Positions 8,046 to 17,224 of a stretch of DNA of 64,000 nt are shown here, one piece after another. The stretch covers positions 930,001 to 994,000 of the forward strand of contig NZ_WKJO01000001.1 of assembly GCF_009674605.1 (NCBI RefSeq), written 5' to 3'. The notes below the pieces were generated by a model. The model had not been told where the DNA came from and searched no databases. It saw only the letters and a list, made by a program, of their open reading frames with translations. Made by a program: the position numbers and the translations under genes. Position 1 is the stretch's first letter, and each line of letters begins with the position of its first letter. The stretch comes from Haloferax litoreum. Its GTDB lineage: Archaea; Halobacteriota; Halobacteria; Halobacteriales; Haloferacaceae.

Positions 8046-8924
8046 ATGCCGGGAGCGGACGAGACGACAGAGTCCGGTTCCGCATCGACTGACGCCGATT
8101 CCGTCGGTGTCGTCCACCTCGTCGGTAGCGGTCCGGGCGACCCGGAGCTGCTCACGATGAAGGCCGCGCGCCTCATCGACGAAGCGGACGTCGTCCTCCA
8201 CGACAAACTGCCCGGCCCGGAGATTCTCGGGATGATTCCGCCGGAGAAGCGCGAAGACGTGGGCAAGCGCGCCGGCGGCGAGTGGACGCCACAGGAGTAC
8301 ACGAACGCGCGGATGGTCGAACTCGCCCGCGAGGGCAACGAAGTCGTCCGACTGAAAGGCGGCGACCCGTTCGTCTTCGGGCGCGGCGGCGAGGAGATGG
8401 AACACCTCGCCGAGAACGGCATCCCGTTCGATATCGTGCCGGGCATCACCTCGGCCGTCGCCGGTCCGGGGTCGGCAGGCATCCCCGTCACCCACCGCGA
8501 CCACGTCTCGTCCGTCTCGTTCGTCACCGGACACGAAGACCCGACGAAAGCGGAGTCGGCAATCGACTGGCACGCCCTCGCCGCGACGGGCGGGACGCTC
8601 GTCGTCCTCATGGGCGTCGGCAAACTGCCGCTGTACACCGCCGAACTCCGCGACGCTGGCATGGACGGTGACACGCCCGTTGCCCTCATCGAACGCGCGA
8701 CGTGGCCCGAGATGCGCGTCGCAACCGGCACCCTCGACACCATCGTCGAGGCACGCGACGAGGCGGACATCGAACCGCCGGCAATCACCGTCATCGGTGA
8801 CGTCGCGGCGACCCGTGACCGGGTCAAATCGTTCCTGCACGGCGGCGGTGTCGACGCGCTGGCCAACGCTGCATCGACCGACGACGTGAAGGAGAGCGGC
8901 GACGAGGAGGCACACGACGAATGA
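8046..8924 (+). CDS. cobA: Uroporphyrinogen-III C-methyltransferase (SUMT)
   Basis: A 292-residue SAM-dependent tetrapyrrole methyltransferase that converts uroporphyrinogen III to precorrin-2. The signature VHLVGSGPGDPELLTMKA is near the N-terminus, with VVRLKGGDPFVFGRGGEE (P-loop-like SAM site) and IPVTHRDH further on. About 20 acidic residues precede the domain, a common haloarchaeal addition. The gene starts 1 nt after hemC and overlaps hemD by 4 nt, so hemC-cobA-hemD form one unit. It supplies siroheme, cobamide and the archaeal alternative heme route. Confidence 0.95.
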   Translation: MPGADETTESGSASTDADSVGVVHLVGSGPGDPELLTMKAARLIDEADVVLHDKLPGPEILGMIPPEKREDVGKRAGGEWTPQEYTNARMVELAREGNEVVRLKGGDPFVFGRGGEEMEHLAENGIPFDIVPGITSAVAGPGSAGIPVTHRDHVSSVSFVTGHEDPTKAESAIDWHALAATGGTLVVLMGVGKLPLYTAELRDAGMDGDTPVALIERATWPEMRVATGTLDTIVEARDEADIEPPAITVIGDVAATRDRVKSFLHGGGVDALANAASTDDVKESGDEEAHDE

Positions 8925-9664
8925 GCCAACAGGTTCGTGCCGCCGTCTTCCGCCCCGACGACGACCGTATCGACGCGGCGGTCGAACTGCTGGAGTCGCT
9001 CGGTGCGACGCCCGTCGCCGACCCGATGCTGGCCGTCGAACCGACCGACGCCACGCCCGAACCCGCCGAGTACGTCGTCCTCACGAGCAAGACCGGTGTC
9101 GAACTGCTCGCAGAGGCCGGGTGGGAACCGGGCGACGCAGTCCTCTGTTGTATCGGACCCGCCACCGCCGCCACCGCCCGTGAGGCCGGGTGGACCGTCG
9201 ACCGTGTACCCGATGAGTACACCTCCGCAGGGCTGGTCGAACACCTCGCGCCCGAAGTGTCGGGCACGACGGTCGAAGTCGCCCGGAGCGACCACGGGAG
9301 TCAGGTTCTCCTCGATGGCCTTCGGGATGCGGGCGCAGACGTACACGAAACCGTCCTCTACCGCCTCGTCCGCCCCGAAGGGGCCGGGAAGTCGGCCGTC
9401 ATGGCCGCCGACGGTGACCTCGAAGCGGCCCTGTTCACCTCGTCGCTCACGGTCGAACATTTCCTCGACGCCGCCGACGAGCGTGGCATCCGCGAGGACG
9501 CAATCGCTGGGCTGAACGCGGCCATCGTGGGCGCAATCGGCGCTCCGACACGGGAGACTGCCGAATCGCTCGGTATCGACGTCGACGTGGTCCCGAGCGA
9601 GGCGACGTTCGAAGCACTCGCGTGCGACGTCGTGGAGACGGCGGCACCGACGTATCACGAGTGA
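8921..9664 (+). CDS. hemD: Uroporphyrinogen-III synthase
   Basis: A 247-residue two-domain protein that closes hydroxymethylbilane to uroporphyrinogen III. The family is weakly conserved in sequence; recognisable blocks are YVVLTSKTGVELL, CIGPATAATAREAGW, ARSDHGSQVLLDGLRDAG and LFTSSLTVEHFL. Its place directly after the SUMT gene (ATGA overlap) and before an MFS gene (GTGA overlap) strongly supports the call. Confidence 0.9.
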   Translation: MSQQVRAAVFRPDDDRIDAAVELLESLGATPVADPMLAVEPTDATPEPAEYVVLTSKTGVELLAEAGWEPGDAVLCCIGPATAATAREAGWTVDRVPDEYTSAGLVEHLAPEVSGTTVEVARSDHGSQVLLDGLRDAGADVHETVLYRLVRPEGAGKSAVMAADGDLEAALFTSSLTVEHFLDAADERGIREDAIAGLNAAIVGAIGAPTRETAESLGIDVDVVPSEATFEALACDVVETAAPTYHE

Positions 9665-10878
9665 CGGGGGCGCGCCGCCACGACTCGGGTACGAGTGCGA
9701 CACGTGCGTCGGAAACCGAGGGGTCGTGGCGCGCCGTCGCAACCGTCGCCGGGTGGCAGACGGCCGCCAGTCTCTGTTACTACACCATCTTCGCCGCGAC
9801 GGGGTTCGTCCGCGAGGCGTTCTCGCTGTCCGAGTCACTCGTCGGGGTCTTTCTCACCGCCGGTCTGCTCGGGTACACGCTGTTCTTGTTCCCAAGCGGT
9901 GCGGCAGTCGATGGCTACGGCGAAAAACCGGTGATGGTCGTCGGTCTCGCCGCACTCGCCGTCGCCCTCGTCGGCGTCTCGTTCGCGCCGTCGTACGCAC
10001 TCTTGTTGGGGACCGCCGGTCTGCTCGGTGCGGCCTACTCGACGGCGATGCCCGCGTCGAACCGCGGCATCGTCGACGCCGCGCCCGCCGGGAGCAAGAA
10101 CCTCGCGATGGGGCTGAAGCAGGTCGGCGTCACCGTCGGGAGCGGTGCCTCGTCGCTCATCGTGACGGGCATCGCCGTCGTCGCCGCGTGGCAAGTCGGG
10201 TTTTGGCTCATCGCCGTCGTCGCCTTCGGGTACGCACTCCTGTTCGCTGCCCGCTATCGAGGGAGTCCTGGAACCGGCCGCCTCGAACGCCCGCGACTCG
10301 CAGGATTGGGTGACAACCGAGCCTACGTCGCACTCGTCGCCGCCGCGTTGTTCATCGGCGCGTCCATCTTCTCGATGCTCGGTTACACCGTCCTCTACGT
10401 GCAGGACGTCGTCGGAACGGGTCCAGCACTCGCGGGTGGCGTCCTCGCGGCGACGCAAGTCACCGGGAGCATCGGACGAATCGGTGCGGGAAGTCTCGCC
10501 GACCGACTCGGCGGGGCGCGCGGCGCGGCGACTGTCGCACTCGTCCAACTCGCAGGTGCAATCGCCCTCTTCGGCCTCCTCGCGTGGTCGGGCGGGTCGC
10601 TGGTCTTCACTACACTCGTGTTCGTCGCCCTCGGCCTCACTATCCACGGGTCGACTGGCGTGTTCTACTCCTGTCTGAGCGGCGTCGTCGACGACGACGA
10701 TATCGGCGCGGCGACCGCCGGCGGACAGACCGCGCTCAACACGGGCGGACTGCTCGCGCCACCGCTGTTCGGCATCGTCGTGGAGTCGGTTGGCTACGGG
10801 GCCGGGTGGGCGCTCGTCGCAGTCTCCACCGTGGCGGCGGCGAGTCTGCTGTTCGTCGTCACGCGGCGTCTTCGATGA
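9661..10878 (+). CDS. Major facilitator superfamily transporter
   Basis: About 405 residues with twelve predicted spans in two halves. The YLFPSGAAVDGYGEKPVMVVG-like loop 2-3 motif is degenerate, and GRIGAGSLADRLGGARG marks the symmetric loop 8-9. Starting at GTG 9661, which overlaps the hemD stop, gives a short polar N-terminus and fits operon spacing; an upstream GTG at 9622 lies inside hemD. The substrate cannot be told. Linkage to tetrapyrrole genes is suggestive only. Confidence 0.85.
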   Translation: MTGARRHDSGTSATRASETEGSWRAVATVAGWQTAASLCYYTIFAATGFVREAFSLSESLVGVFLTAGLLGYTLFLFPSGAAVDGYGEKPVMVVGLAALAVALVGVSFAPSYALLLGTAGLLGAAYSTAMPASNRGIVDAAPAGSKNLAMGLKQVGVTVGSGASSLIVTGIAVVAAWQVGFWLIAVVAFGYALLFAARYRGSPGTGRLERPRLAGLGDNRAYVALVAAALFIGASIFSMLGYTVLYVQDVVGTGPALAGGVLAATQVTGSIGRIGAGSLADRLGGARGAATVALVQLAGAIALFGLLAWSGGSLVFTTLVFVALGLTIHGSTGVFYSCLSGVVDDDDIGAATAGGQTALNTGGLLAPPLFGIVVESVGYGAGWALVAVSTVAAASLLFVVTRRLR

Positions 10879-10955
10879 CGTGACTCGCAGCGAGTACCGA
10901 CGACTGTCACATGTGAACCCCCAGACTATTCTCGCTCGTCTGCGCACTGTGTGTC

Positions 10956-11687
10956 ATGTTACGATACGACACTCGCGGCGACGCCAGTTGGCTGACGCTC
11001 GACCGACCCGAGAAGATGAACGCCCTCCACCTCAAGGGGTGGCAGGAGCTCCGTGACGGTCTCGACCGGGCGGCAGACGAGTCGCGGGTCGCAGTCCTCA
11101 CGGGGGTCGAAGACGTGTTTTGCGCCGGTGACGACATTGCGCTCATCGAAGGCGCGGAGACAGCAGACGACGTAGAAGAACTCACCGACTGCCTCTACGA
11201 CGTACTGTTCGGCATCGAGTCGCTGGACGTTCCGGTCGTCGCGGCGGTCAACGGCCTCGCCTACGGCGGGGGGTGCGAACTCGTCGCCGCGTGTGACCTC
11301 GCCGTCGCCGTACCGGACGCCACGTTCGCGCTCCCCGAGACGACAATCGGCGCGTACCCTCCCTACGCAGTCGAACGCGTGGCCGAAACCGTCGGCAAGA
11401 AGCGACTCATGGAACTCGCGCTGATCGGTGACCCAATCGACGCGGACCGGGCGGCCGAGTGGGGACTCGTCAACCGCGTCGTCCCGGACGACGAACTGGA
11501 AGCGACGGTCGGCGAGTTGGTCGAGTCCATCGCCACGTCGCCGCGGCGTTCGACTCGGCTGGCGAAACGACACGCGGCAGTCGGCGCGGCCAATCCGGGC
11601 ACCCGTGAGCGCATTCGCGGTGCCTTCCAAGAGATTCGTGCCGACGACGAGTGCCGGGCGGCGACGCGGCGGTTCTTCGAGCGATAA
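10956..11687 (+). CDS. Enoyl-CoA hydratase/isomerase family protein
   Basis: A 243-residue crotonase-fold enzyme. The oxyanion-hole segments are VFCAGDDIALIEG and NGLAYGGGCELVAACD; the two general acid/base glutamates of hydratases are kept in GGGCE and LPETTIGAYP. This favours a true hydratase rather than an isomerase or decarboxylase, but the acyl-CoA substrate is unknown. It stands alone with its own upstream gap of 77 nt. Confidence 0.9.
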   Translation: MLRYDTRGDASWLTLDRPEKMNALHLKGWQELRDGLDRAADESRVAVLTGVEDVFCAGDDIALIEGAETADDVEELTDCLYDVLFGIESLDVPVVAAVNGLAYGGGCELVAACDLAVAVPDATFALPETTIGAYPPYAVERVAETVGKKRLMELALIGDPIDADRAAEWGLVNRVVPDDELEATVGELVESIATSPRRSTRLAKRHAAVGAANPGTRERIRGAFQEIRADDECRAATRRFFER

Positions 11688-11828
11688 TCCACAGCACGGG
11701 AATCGAGAGTCCCCCACGCCCTCCAACGAAGGTTTTTGTACGAACACGAGACCACTGCCGCACGTCGTGGCCGACAGTCGCACCGAGACGTTCTTCGCCG
11801 AACTGCCAGCGTTTATGCCGATGACGAC

Positions 11829-13262
11829 GTGAGTACCCTACAGATGGAAGGCCCCGTCCCCGACCTGTCCGAACACGCCGCGGCGTGCGCCGACCGCCTC
11901 CGCGACGCCGACCGGGTACTCCTCGCGTCGCACATCGACGCCGACGGGTTGACCAGCGCCGGCATCGCCTCGCTGGCACTCGAACGCGCCGAGATTCCGT
12001 TCGAGACAGTGTTCTGTCGGCAACTCGACGAACGGGCTATCGCGGACATCGCGGCGACCGACTACGACACTGTCCTCTTTACCGACTTCGGCAGCGGGCA
12101 ACTCGACATCATCGCCGAGCACGAAGCGGCGGGTGACTTCCACCCGGTCATCGCCGACCACCACCAGCCCGCAGATGGAGTCGAGACCGAACACCACCTC
12201 AACCCGCTTCGGTTCGGCCTCGACGGGGCCACCGAACTCTCCGGGGCGGGTGCGAGTTACGTCCTCGCGCGCGCACTCGAACCCGACGGCGGCGACAACC
12301 GCGACCTCGCCGCCCTCGCCGTCGTCGGCGCAGTCGGCGACATGCAGGATACCAACGGGACGCTCACCGGTGCCAACGAGGGCATCGTCGAGGAAGGCGT
12401 CGCCGCCGGCGTCGTCGAGGAAGGGACCGACCTCCGAATCTACGGTCGGCAGACGCGTGCGCTTCCGAAACTCCTCCAGTACGCGACAGACGTGCGCATT
12501 CCCGGCATCTCGAACAACGAGGCCGGCGCTATCGAGTTCCTGACCGAACTCGACGTGCCCTGCCGTGACGACGACGGCGAGTGGAAACGGTGGGTCGACC
12601 TCACGGGAGACCAGCGACAGACGCTCGCCAGCGCCCTGATTCGCCGGGCCATCGCCAGCGGGGTGCCAGCCAGACGAATCGACGACCTCGTGGGGACGAC
12701 GTACGTCCTCTCGGAAGAACAGGAAGGGACCGAACTCCGCGACGTGAGTGAGTTCTCGACGCTGTTGAACGCGACGGCCCGCTACGACCGCGGCGACGTC
12801 GGCCTCGCAGTCTGTCTCGGTGACCGTGACCGCGCACTCGATAGGGCGCGGAGACTCCTTCGGAACCACCGCAAGAACCTCTCGAACGGCCTCCAGTGGG
12901 TGAAAGAACACGGCGTAACGGTCGAGGAGAACCTCCAGTGGTTCGACGCCGGCGACGAGATACGCGAGACCATCGTCGGCATCGTCGCCGGGATGGCCGT
13001 CGGAACGGACGCGACGCGGAACGGAATCCCCGTGTTAGCCTTCGCAGAGAACGAAGACGGCGACGTGAAAGTCTCCTCCCGCGGGTCGTACGTGATGGTC
13101 AGAAACGGACTGGACCTCTCTGTCGTCATGCGCGAGGCGTCCCGAGCAGTCGGCGGCGACGGCGGCGGTCACAACGTCGCGGCGGGCGCGACGATTCCGA
13201 ACGGGACCGTCGCGGAGTTCATCGCCGAGGCGGACCGCATCGTCGGCGAGCAGTTAGAATAG
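11829..13262 (+). CDS. DHH-family phosphoesterase, archaeal RecJ-like nuclease
   Basis: A 477-residue protein with a DHH domain (SHIDADGLTSAG near residue 36; TDFGSGQ; ADHHQPADG) and a C-terminal DHHA1 domain ending GGDGGGHNVAAGATIP. This layout matches archaeal RecJ-like/GAN proteins, Mn-dependent 5' exonucleases linked to GINS and the replisome, or to oligoribonucleotide decay. The GTG at 11829 is preferred; an ATG at 11844 is also possible. The frame is open upstream to 11736, but that part resembles non-coding sequence. The gene converges with ppk2, leaving 10 nt. Confidence 0.88.
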   Translation: MSTLQMEGPVPDLSEHAAACADRLRDADRVLLASHIDADGLTSAGIASLALERAEIPFETVFCRQLDERAIADIAATDYDTVLFTDFGSGQLDIIAEHEAAGDFHPVIADHHQPADGVETEHHLNPLRFGLDGATELSGAGASYVLARALEPDGGDNRDLAALAVVGAVGDMQDTNGTLTGANEGIVEEGVAAGVVEEGTDLRIYGRQTRALPKLLQYATDVRIPGISNNEAGAIEFLTELDVPCRDDDGEWKRWVDLTGDQRQTLASALIRRAIASGVPARRIDDLVGTTYVLSEEQEGTELRDVSEFSTLLNATARYDRGDVGLAVCLGDRDRALDRARRLLRNHRKNLSNGLQWVKEHGVTVEENLQWFDAGDEIRETIVGIVAGMAVGTDATRNGIPVLAFAENEDGDVKVSSRGSYVMVRNGLDLSVVMREASRAVGGDGGGHNVAAGATIPNGTVAEFIAEADRIVGEQLE

Positions 13263-13272
13263 ACCCGCCGAC

Positions 13273-14103
13273 TCAGTCGTCGTCCACCGGGTTCGACCCG
13301 AACCGTGCGGGCACCCAGTTCTGGTCGTCGATGGGCGGGCGTTCGTAGTCGGCGTTCTGTCGCGGCGGGAGTTCGATGGGGTCGGGCGTCAGGTCTTCGT
13401 ACGGAATCTGGTCCAGTAGATGTGAGATACAGTTCAATCGCGCGTGGCGCTTCACGTCGGCGTGGACGACGTTCCACGGGGCTTCCTCGATGTCCGTGTG
13501 TTCCAGCATCGCGTCTTTCGCTTTCGAGTACTCGACCCACTGCGAGCGTGCTTCGAGGTCCATCGGACTCAGTTTCCACCGGCGCTTCGGGTCCTCGTTG
13601 CGCTTCTGGAACCGCCGTTCTTGCTCCTCGTCGCTGATGGAGAACCAGTACTTGATGAGTACGATACCGGACCGGACGAGCATCCGCTCGAACTCGGGAC
13701 ACGTCCGCAGGAACTCTTCGTACTCTTCGTCGGTGCAAAAGCCCATCACGCGTTCGACACCCGCGCGGTTGTACCAACTTCTGTCGAACAACACCATCTC
13801 GCCCTCTGTGGGGAGTTGTTCGACGTAGCGCTGGAAGTACCACTGGCCCTTCTCGCGTTCTGTGGGCGTTCCGAGAGCGACGACACGGGCGACCCGCGGG
13901 TTGAGTCGGCGGGTGATACGCTTGATGACGCCACCTTTCCCCGCGGCGTCGCGTCCCTCGAAGACGACACACACCCGCAGGTTCTCTTCTTTAATCCAGT
14001 ACTGGAGTTTAACCAGTTCTTCTTGCAGACGGTTCAACTCGCGCTTGTACTGTTTCTTCTTCAGCACCCCCTTCTTGTTGTAGCGGTCCGCGTCACTCGG
14101 CAT
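13273..14103 (-). CDS. ppk2: Polyphosphate kinase 2 family protein
   Basis: A 276-residue PPK2 kinase that transfers phosphate between polyphosphate and nucleotides. The Walker A segment is FEGRDAAGKGGVIKRI and the Walker B/lid region MVLFDRSWYNRAGVERVMGF. RRWKLSPMDLEAR and the charged KKKQYKRELNRLQ N-terminus are typical of the family. ATG at 14103 is preferred; an in-frame GTG at 14136 would add 11 residues. Whether it makes ATP/GTP or polyP cannot be told from sequence. Confidence 0.93.
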   Translation of the reverse strand: MPSDADRYNKKGVLKKKQYKRELNRLQEELVKLQYWIKEENLRVCVVFEGRDAAGKGGVIKRITRRLNPRVARVVALGTPTEREKGQWYFQRYVEQLPTEGEMVLFDRSWYNRAGVERVMGFCTDEEYEEFLRTCPEFERMLVRSGIVLIKYWFSISDEEQERRFQKRNEDPKRRWKLSPMDLEARSQWVEYSKAKDAMLEHTDIEEAPWNVVHADVKRHARLNCISHLLDQIPYEDLTPDPIELPPRQNADYERPPIDDQNWVPARFGSNPVDDD

Positions 14104-14357
14104 GCCCCCAATATGTTCCTTGAGAACAAATACCACGTGGCTGAATCGGTGAGTACGGTCCCACTATCACGGACCCAGTAGCGGTTCAGACAGGCCTGCT
14201 CGCCGCGCACGAATTTTCGGAAGGAACCACGCCATTTTGTATCGCGACATGCGATTTATAGTGTGGTGGTGAAGGTCTCACGAAAGACGGCATACATTGC
14301 GTCTCACCCGCTATTTCCGCGAAATCCTCATATTGTATGCTCGTGTATCACACGGTG

Positions 14358-14374
14358 CCGGCCGTCACGGCCGG
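14358..14374. promoter_or_regulatory. Perfect 17-bp palindrome before a small RHH-like gene
   Basis: CCGGCCGT-C-ACGGCCGG is a perfect dyad centred on 14366, ending 14 nt before the ATG at 14389. With a one-base centre it is better explained as a binding site for a dimeric protein than as an RNA hairpin. An autoregulating antitoxin-like protein is encoded immediately downstream, so self-repression is a natural guess. Confidence 0.5.
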
Positions 14375-14388
14375 AGAGGGGCAAGACG

Positions 14389-14610
14389 ATGGCGACCGCG
14401 AGAACAAACAAATTCGAATACGAATACCCGGTCGGGTACGAACCGGAGGTACAAACAGAGACGGTCGAGTTGGACCGTCGAACCGTCGAGCGACTGGACG
14501 CAATCCTCGAAGAGGACGAGTCGTACGACGAACTAATCAGCGAACTCGTGTCCATCTTCGTGGCGAGCGAACTCAGCGCCGCGCGCGTGGACAGCCCACT
14601 CATCGAGTGA
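14389..14610 (+). CDS. Small acidic protein, possible ribbon-helix-helix/antitoxin type
   Basis: A 73-residue protein. The central part, VELDRRTVERLDAILEEDE followed by SYDELISELVSIFVA, has the strand-helix-helix rhythm of RHH DNA-binding or VapB-like antitoxin domains (TVxLD..T..RLD motif). No toxin gene is adjacent on either strand. The N-terminus is Tyr/Glu-rich. ATG 14389 has a GA-rich stretch upstream and follows the 17-bp palindrome. Similar orphan small proteins are common in haloarchaea; the function is unknown. Confidence 0.68.
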   Translation: MATARTNKFEYEYPVGYEPEVQTETVELDRRTVERLDAILEEDESYDELISELVSIFVASELSAARVDSPLIE

Positions 14611-14840
14611 CGCGCACCACGTCACTCCATTTTCGAGACCCGATGCACTGTTGAGCCACGGCTAATCGAAAGGGTTTGCGCCGTCAGCGACACTAGACCC
14701 GGTTTCACGAGACATCGCAATCTCTCCATCGACCGTGGCATAAACGGGCAGATGCTATACGAAACGGCAGTCGACGCACTACGCCGAGCGCGCACCGACC
14801 AATCGTCCGATTTTTTGCTGCGAGTGGGAAATCTCCGAGT

Positions 14841-15158
14841 ATGACCGACTTCGACCCGGAGAAGTTCGAAGACAAATACGTCCACTACTTCCCCCAACTC
14901 CAGCGGGCGTACAAGAACGCGTTCGAGACGATGAACGACGAGTTCGACTCGACGCTCATCCACGGCATCGACCAGCAGATTCTCAACGAGTCTGAACCCT
15001 TCTACGAAGATGGTGAGTTCCGGGTCGAACTCCCCGAGAACCCGCCGGAGCGACTGACTGCGGTCGAAATCGCGGACGACGAACTCGACGCCGTTCTCGA
15101 CCGCTACGTCGACGAAATCGAAGGTGAACTGCACCGCGTCTTCGGCGTCGAAGCGTAA
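14841..15158 (+). CDS. Conserved haloarchaeal protein, unknown function
   Basis: A 105-residue acidic protein beginning TDFDPEKFEDKYVHYFPQLQ. It has no signal, membrane segment or cysteine. I believe it belongs to a haloarchaea-specific family (DUF5783), but this is from memory. It lies 42 nt upstream of the NifU-type gene on the same strand. A T-rich stretch GATTTTTTGC about 30 nt before the ATG may be its promoter. Confidence 0.75.
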   Translation: MTDFDPEKFEDKYVHYFPQLQRAYKNAFETMNDEFDSTLIHGIDQQILNESEPFYEDGEFRVELPENPPERLTAVEIADDELDAVLDRYVDEIEGELHRVFGVEA

Positions 15159-15200
15159 CCGAACCAAAGGCCTAAGCCCGTTCACCCCGAACGCGCGTCC

Positions 15201-15569
15201 ATGAGCACGGAGACGCAGGACGGCGAAGACGACCTCAAAGAGCGTGTCGTGAACTTCCTCCGTCGGAACTTCCCGCAAATCCAGATGCACGGCGGTAGCG
15301 CGGCTATCCGCGACCTCGACCGCGAGACCGGTGAGGTCACGGTCCTCCTCGGCGGCGCTTGCTCTGGGTGTGGCATCTCCCCGATGACCATCCAGGCCAT
15401 CAAGACCCGCATGGTCAAGGAAATCCCCGAAATCAACGAAGTCCACGCCGACACCGGCATGGGCGGCGACATGGGTGGCGCGAGCCGTGGCGGCGACGTG
15501 AGCCCATCGTTCCCCGGAGACACGAGCGAGGACCGCGAAGACGACCAAGGTCCGCAAGCACCCTTCTAA
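15201..15569 (+). CDS. NifU C-terminal domain protein (Fe-S cluster scaffold/carrier)
   Basis: A 122-residue protein. Residues 10-80 form a NifU C-terminal (Nfu) domain: NFLRRNFPQIQMHGGS, VTVLLGGACSGCGISPMT with the cluster-binding CxxC, then IQAIKTRMVKEIPEI. The end is a Gly-rich, disordered tail. Nfu proteins carry [4Fe-4S] clusters to target enzymes. The ATG at 15201 gives a short acidic N-terminus. Confidence 0.92.
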   Translation: MSTETQDGEDDLKERVVNFLRRNFPQIQMHGGSAAIRDLDRETGEVTVLLGGACSGCGISPMTIQAIKTRMVKEIPEINEVHADTGMGGDMGGASRGGDVSPSFPGDTSEDREDDQGPQAPF

Positions 15570-15648
15570 GCCGGGTTCTCGGGTTCTTTCTGTTCGACCG
15601 GCGACAGAGAACAGGAGTTTTATCGGCGACTACACCCCACCCACGGGT

Positions 15649-17190
15649 ATGACAGCCGAGTCGCCCGAGAACGTCCTCTTCGTCGTCATGGACACGGTCC
15701 GCAAGGACCACCTCACGCCGTACGGCTACGACCGCCCGACGACGCCGGGCCTCGACAAGTTCGCCGAAGAGGCGACCGTCTTCGAACAGGCCGTCGCGCC
15801 CGCGCCGTGGACGCTCCCCGTCCACGCGTCGCTCTTCACTGGAATGTACCCGAGTCAACACGGGGCCGACCAGGAGAACCCCTACCTCGAAGGCGCGACC
15901 ACGCTGGCCCAGACGCTCTCGGCGGCCGGATACGACACCGCGTGTTACTCCTCGAACGCGTGGATTACGCCCTACACCCACCTGACCGACGGGTTCGCAG
16001 ACCAGGACAACTTCTTCGAGGTCATGCCGGGCGACTTCCTCTCCGGCCCGTTGGCGAAGGCGTGGAAGACGATGAACGACAGCGACACCCTCCGGGCGCT
16101 CGCCGACAAACTCGTCAGCCTCGGCAACACCGCCCACGAGTACCTCGCCGGTGGTGAAGGCGCTGACTCGAAGACGCCTGCCGTCGTCGACCGAACCATC
16201 GACTTCGTCGACGACTCCGACCAGTTCTTCGCGTTCATCAACCTCATGGACGCACACCTGCCGTACCACCCACCCAAGAAGTACAAAGAGCAGTTCGCAC
16301 CGGGCGTCGATTCGACCGAAGTGTGCCAGAATTCGAAGGAGTACAACGCCGGCGCGTACGAGATAGACGACGACGAGTGGGAGGACATCCGCGGTCTCTA
16401 CGACGCCGAAATCGCCCACATCGACGACCAACTCACCCGCCTGTTCGACCACCTCAAAGAGACAGACCAGTGGGACGACACCATGGTCGTCGTCTGCGCC
16501 GACCACGGCGAACTCCACGGCGAACACGGCCTCTACGGCCACGAATTCTGCCTGTACGACCCGCTCATCAACGTCCCGCTCATGGTCAAACATCCGGCGC
16601 TCGGAACCGGACGTCGCGACGACCAGGTCGAACTCGTCGACCTCTACCACACGGTTCTCGACTCGCTAGGCGTCGAAGGCGGCGAACCAGCCAAGTCCGG
16701 CGACAGCGTCGTCGCACTCGACCGAACCCGGTCGCTCCTCTCGGCGAACTATCGCGACTTCGCGGACGCGAGCAACGGCGACCCCGGACAGCACCACGAT
16801 GGGCAGTACGCCTTCGTCGAATACTCGCGCCCAGTCGTCGAACTCAAGCAATTAGAAGAGAAGGCCTCGAAGGCGGGAATCTCCCTCCCAGAGGACTCAC
16901 GATTCTACTCGCGGATGCGGTCTGCCCGCCGTACCGACGCCAAGTACACCCGAATCGACCGCATCGAAGACGAGGCCTACCGCCTCGACGAGGACCCCGA
17001 CGAGACCGAGAACCTCGCCGAATCAGACGACGAGGCCATCGCCGAGACGGAGGCCGCACTCAGTGAGTTCGAAGACGCGGCCGGTGGCGCGTGGACTGAC
17101 GCCCTCGGCACCGACGTGTCAGACGATTCAGTCGACCAGATGGACGACGAAGCACAGGAACGACTCCGCGACTTAGGATACCTCGAATAA
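15649..17190 (+). CDS. Sulfatase / alkaline-phosphatase superfamily hydrolase
   Basis: A 513-residue protein with the superfamily metal sites: NVLFVVMDTVRKDHL near the N-terminus and CADHGELHGEHGLYGHEF in the middle. Where sulfatases carry (C/S)xPxR, this protein reads T55-L-P-V-H59, so the formylglycine Cys and the following Arg are absent. It is therefore more likely a phosphodiesterase or phosphotransferase, or uses Thr as nucleophile. No signal peptide or membrane span is evident, suggesting a cytoplasmic enzyme. A TATA-like GTTTTATCGG at 15617-15626 lies about 25-30 nt before the ATG, fitting a leaderless mRNA. Confidence 0.88.
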   Translation: MTAESPENVLFVVMDTVRKDHLTPYGYDRPTTPGLDKFAEEATVFEQAVAPAPWTLPVHASLFTGMYPSQHGADQENPYLEGATTLAQTLSAAGYDTACYSSNAWITPYTHLTDGFADQDNFFEVMPGDFLSGPLAKAWKTMNDSDTLRALADKLVSLGNTAHEYLAGGEGADSKTPAVVDRTIDFVDDSDQFFAFINLMDAHLPYHPPKKYKEQFAPGVDSTEVCQNSKEYNAGAYEIDDDEWEDIRGLYDAEIAHIDDQLTRLFDHLKETDQWDDTMVVVCADHGELHGEHGLYGHEFCLYDPLINVPLMVKHPALGTGRRDDQVELVDLYHTVLDSLGVEGGEPAKSGDSVVALDRTRSLLSANYRDFADASNGDPGQHHDGQYAFVEYSRPVVELKQLEEKASKAGISLPEDSRFYSRMRSARRTDAKYTRIDRIEDEAYRLDEDPDETENLAESDDEAIAETEAALSEFEDAAGGAWTDALGTDVSDDSVDQMDDEAQERLRDLGYLE

Positions 17191-17224
17191 CCGACTCGAC
17201 TACCTGACCGAAGCACCTCTCCCT

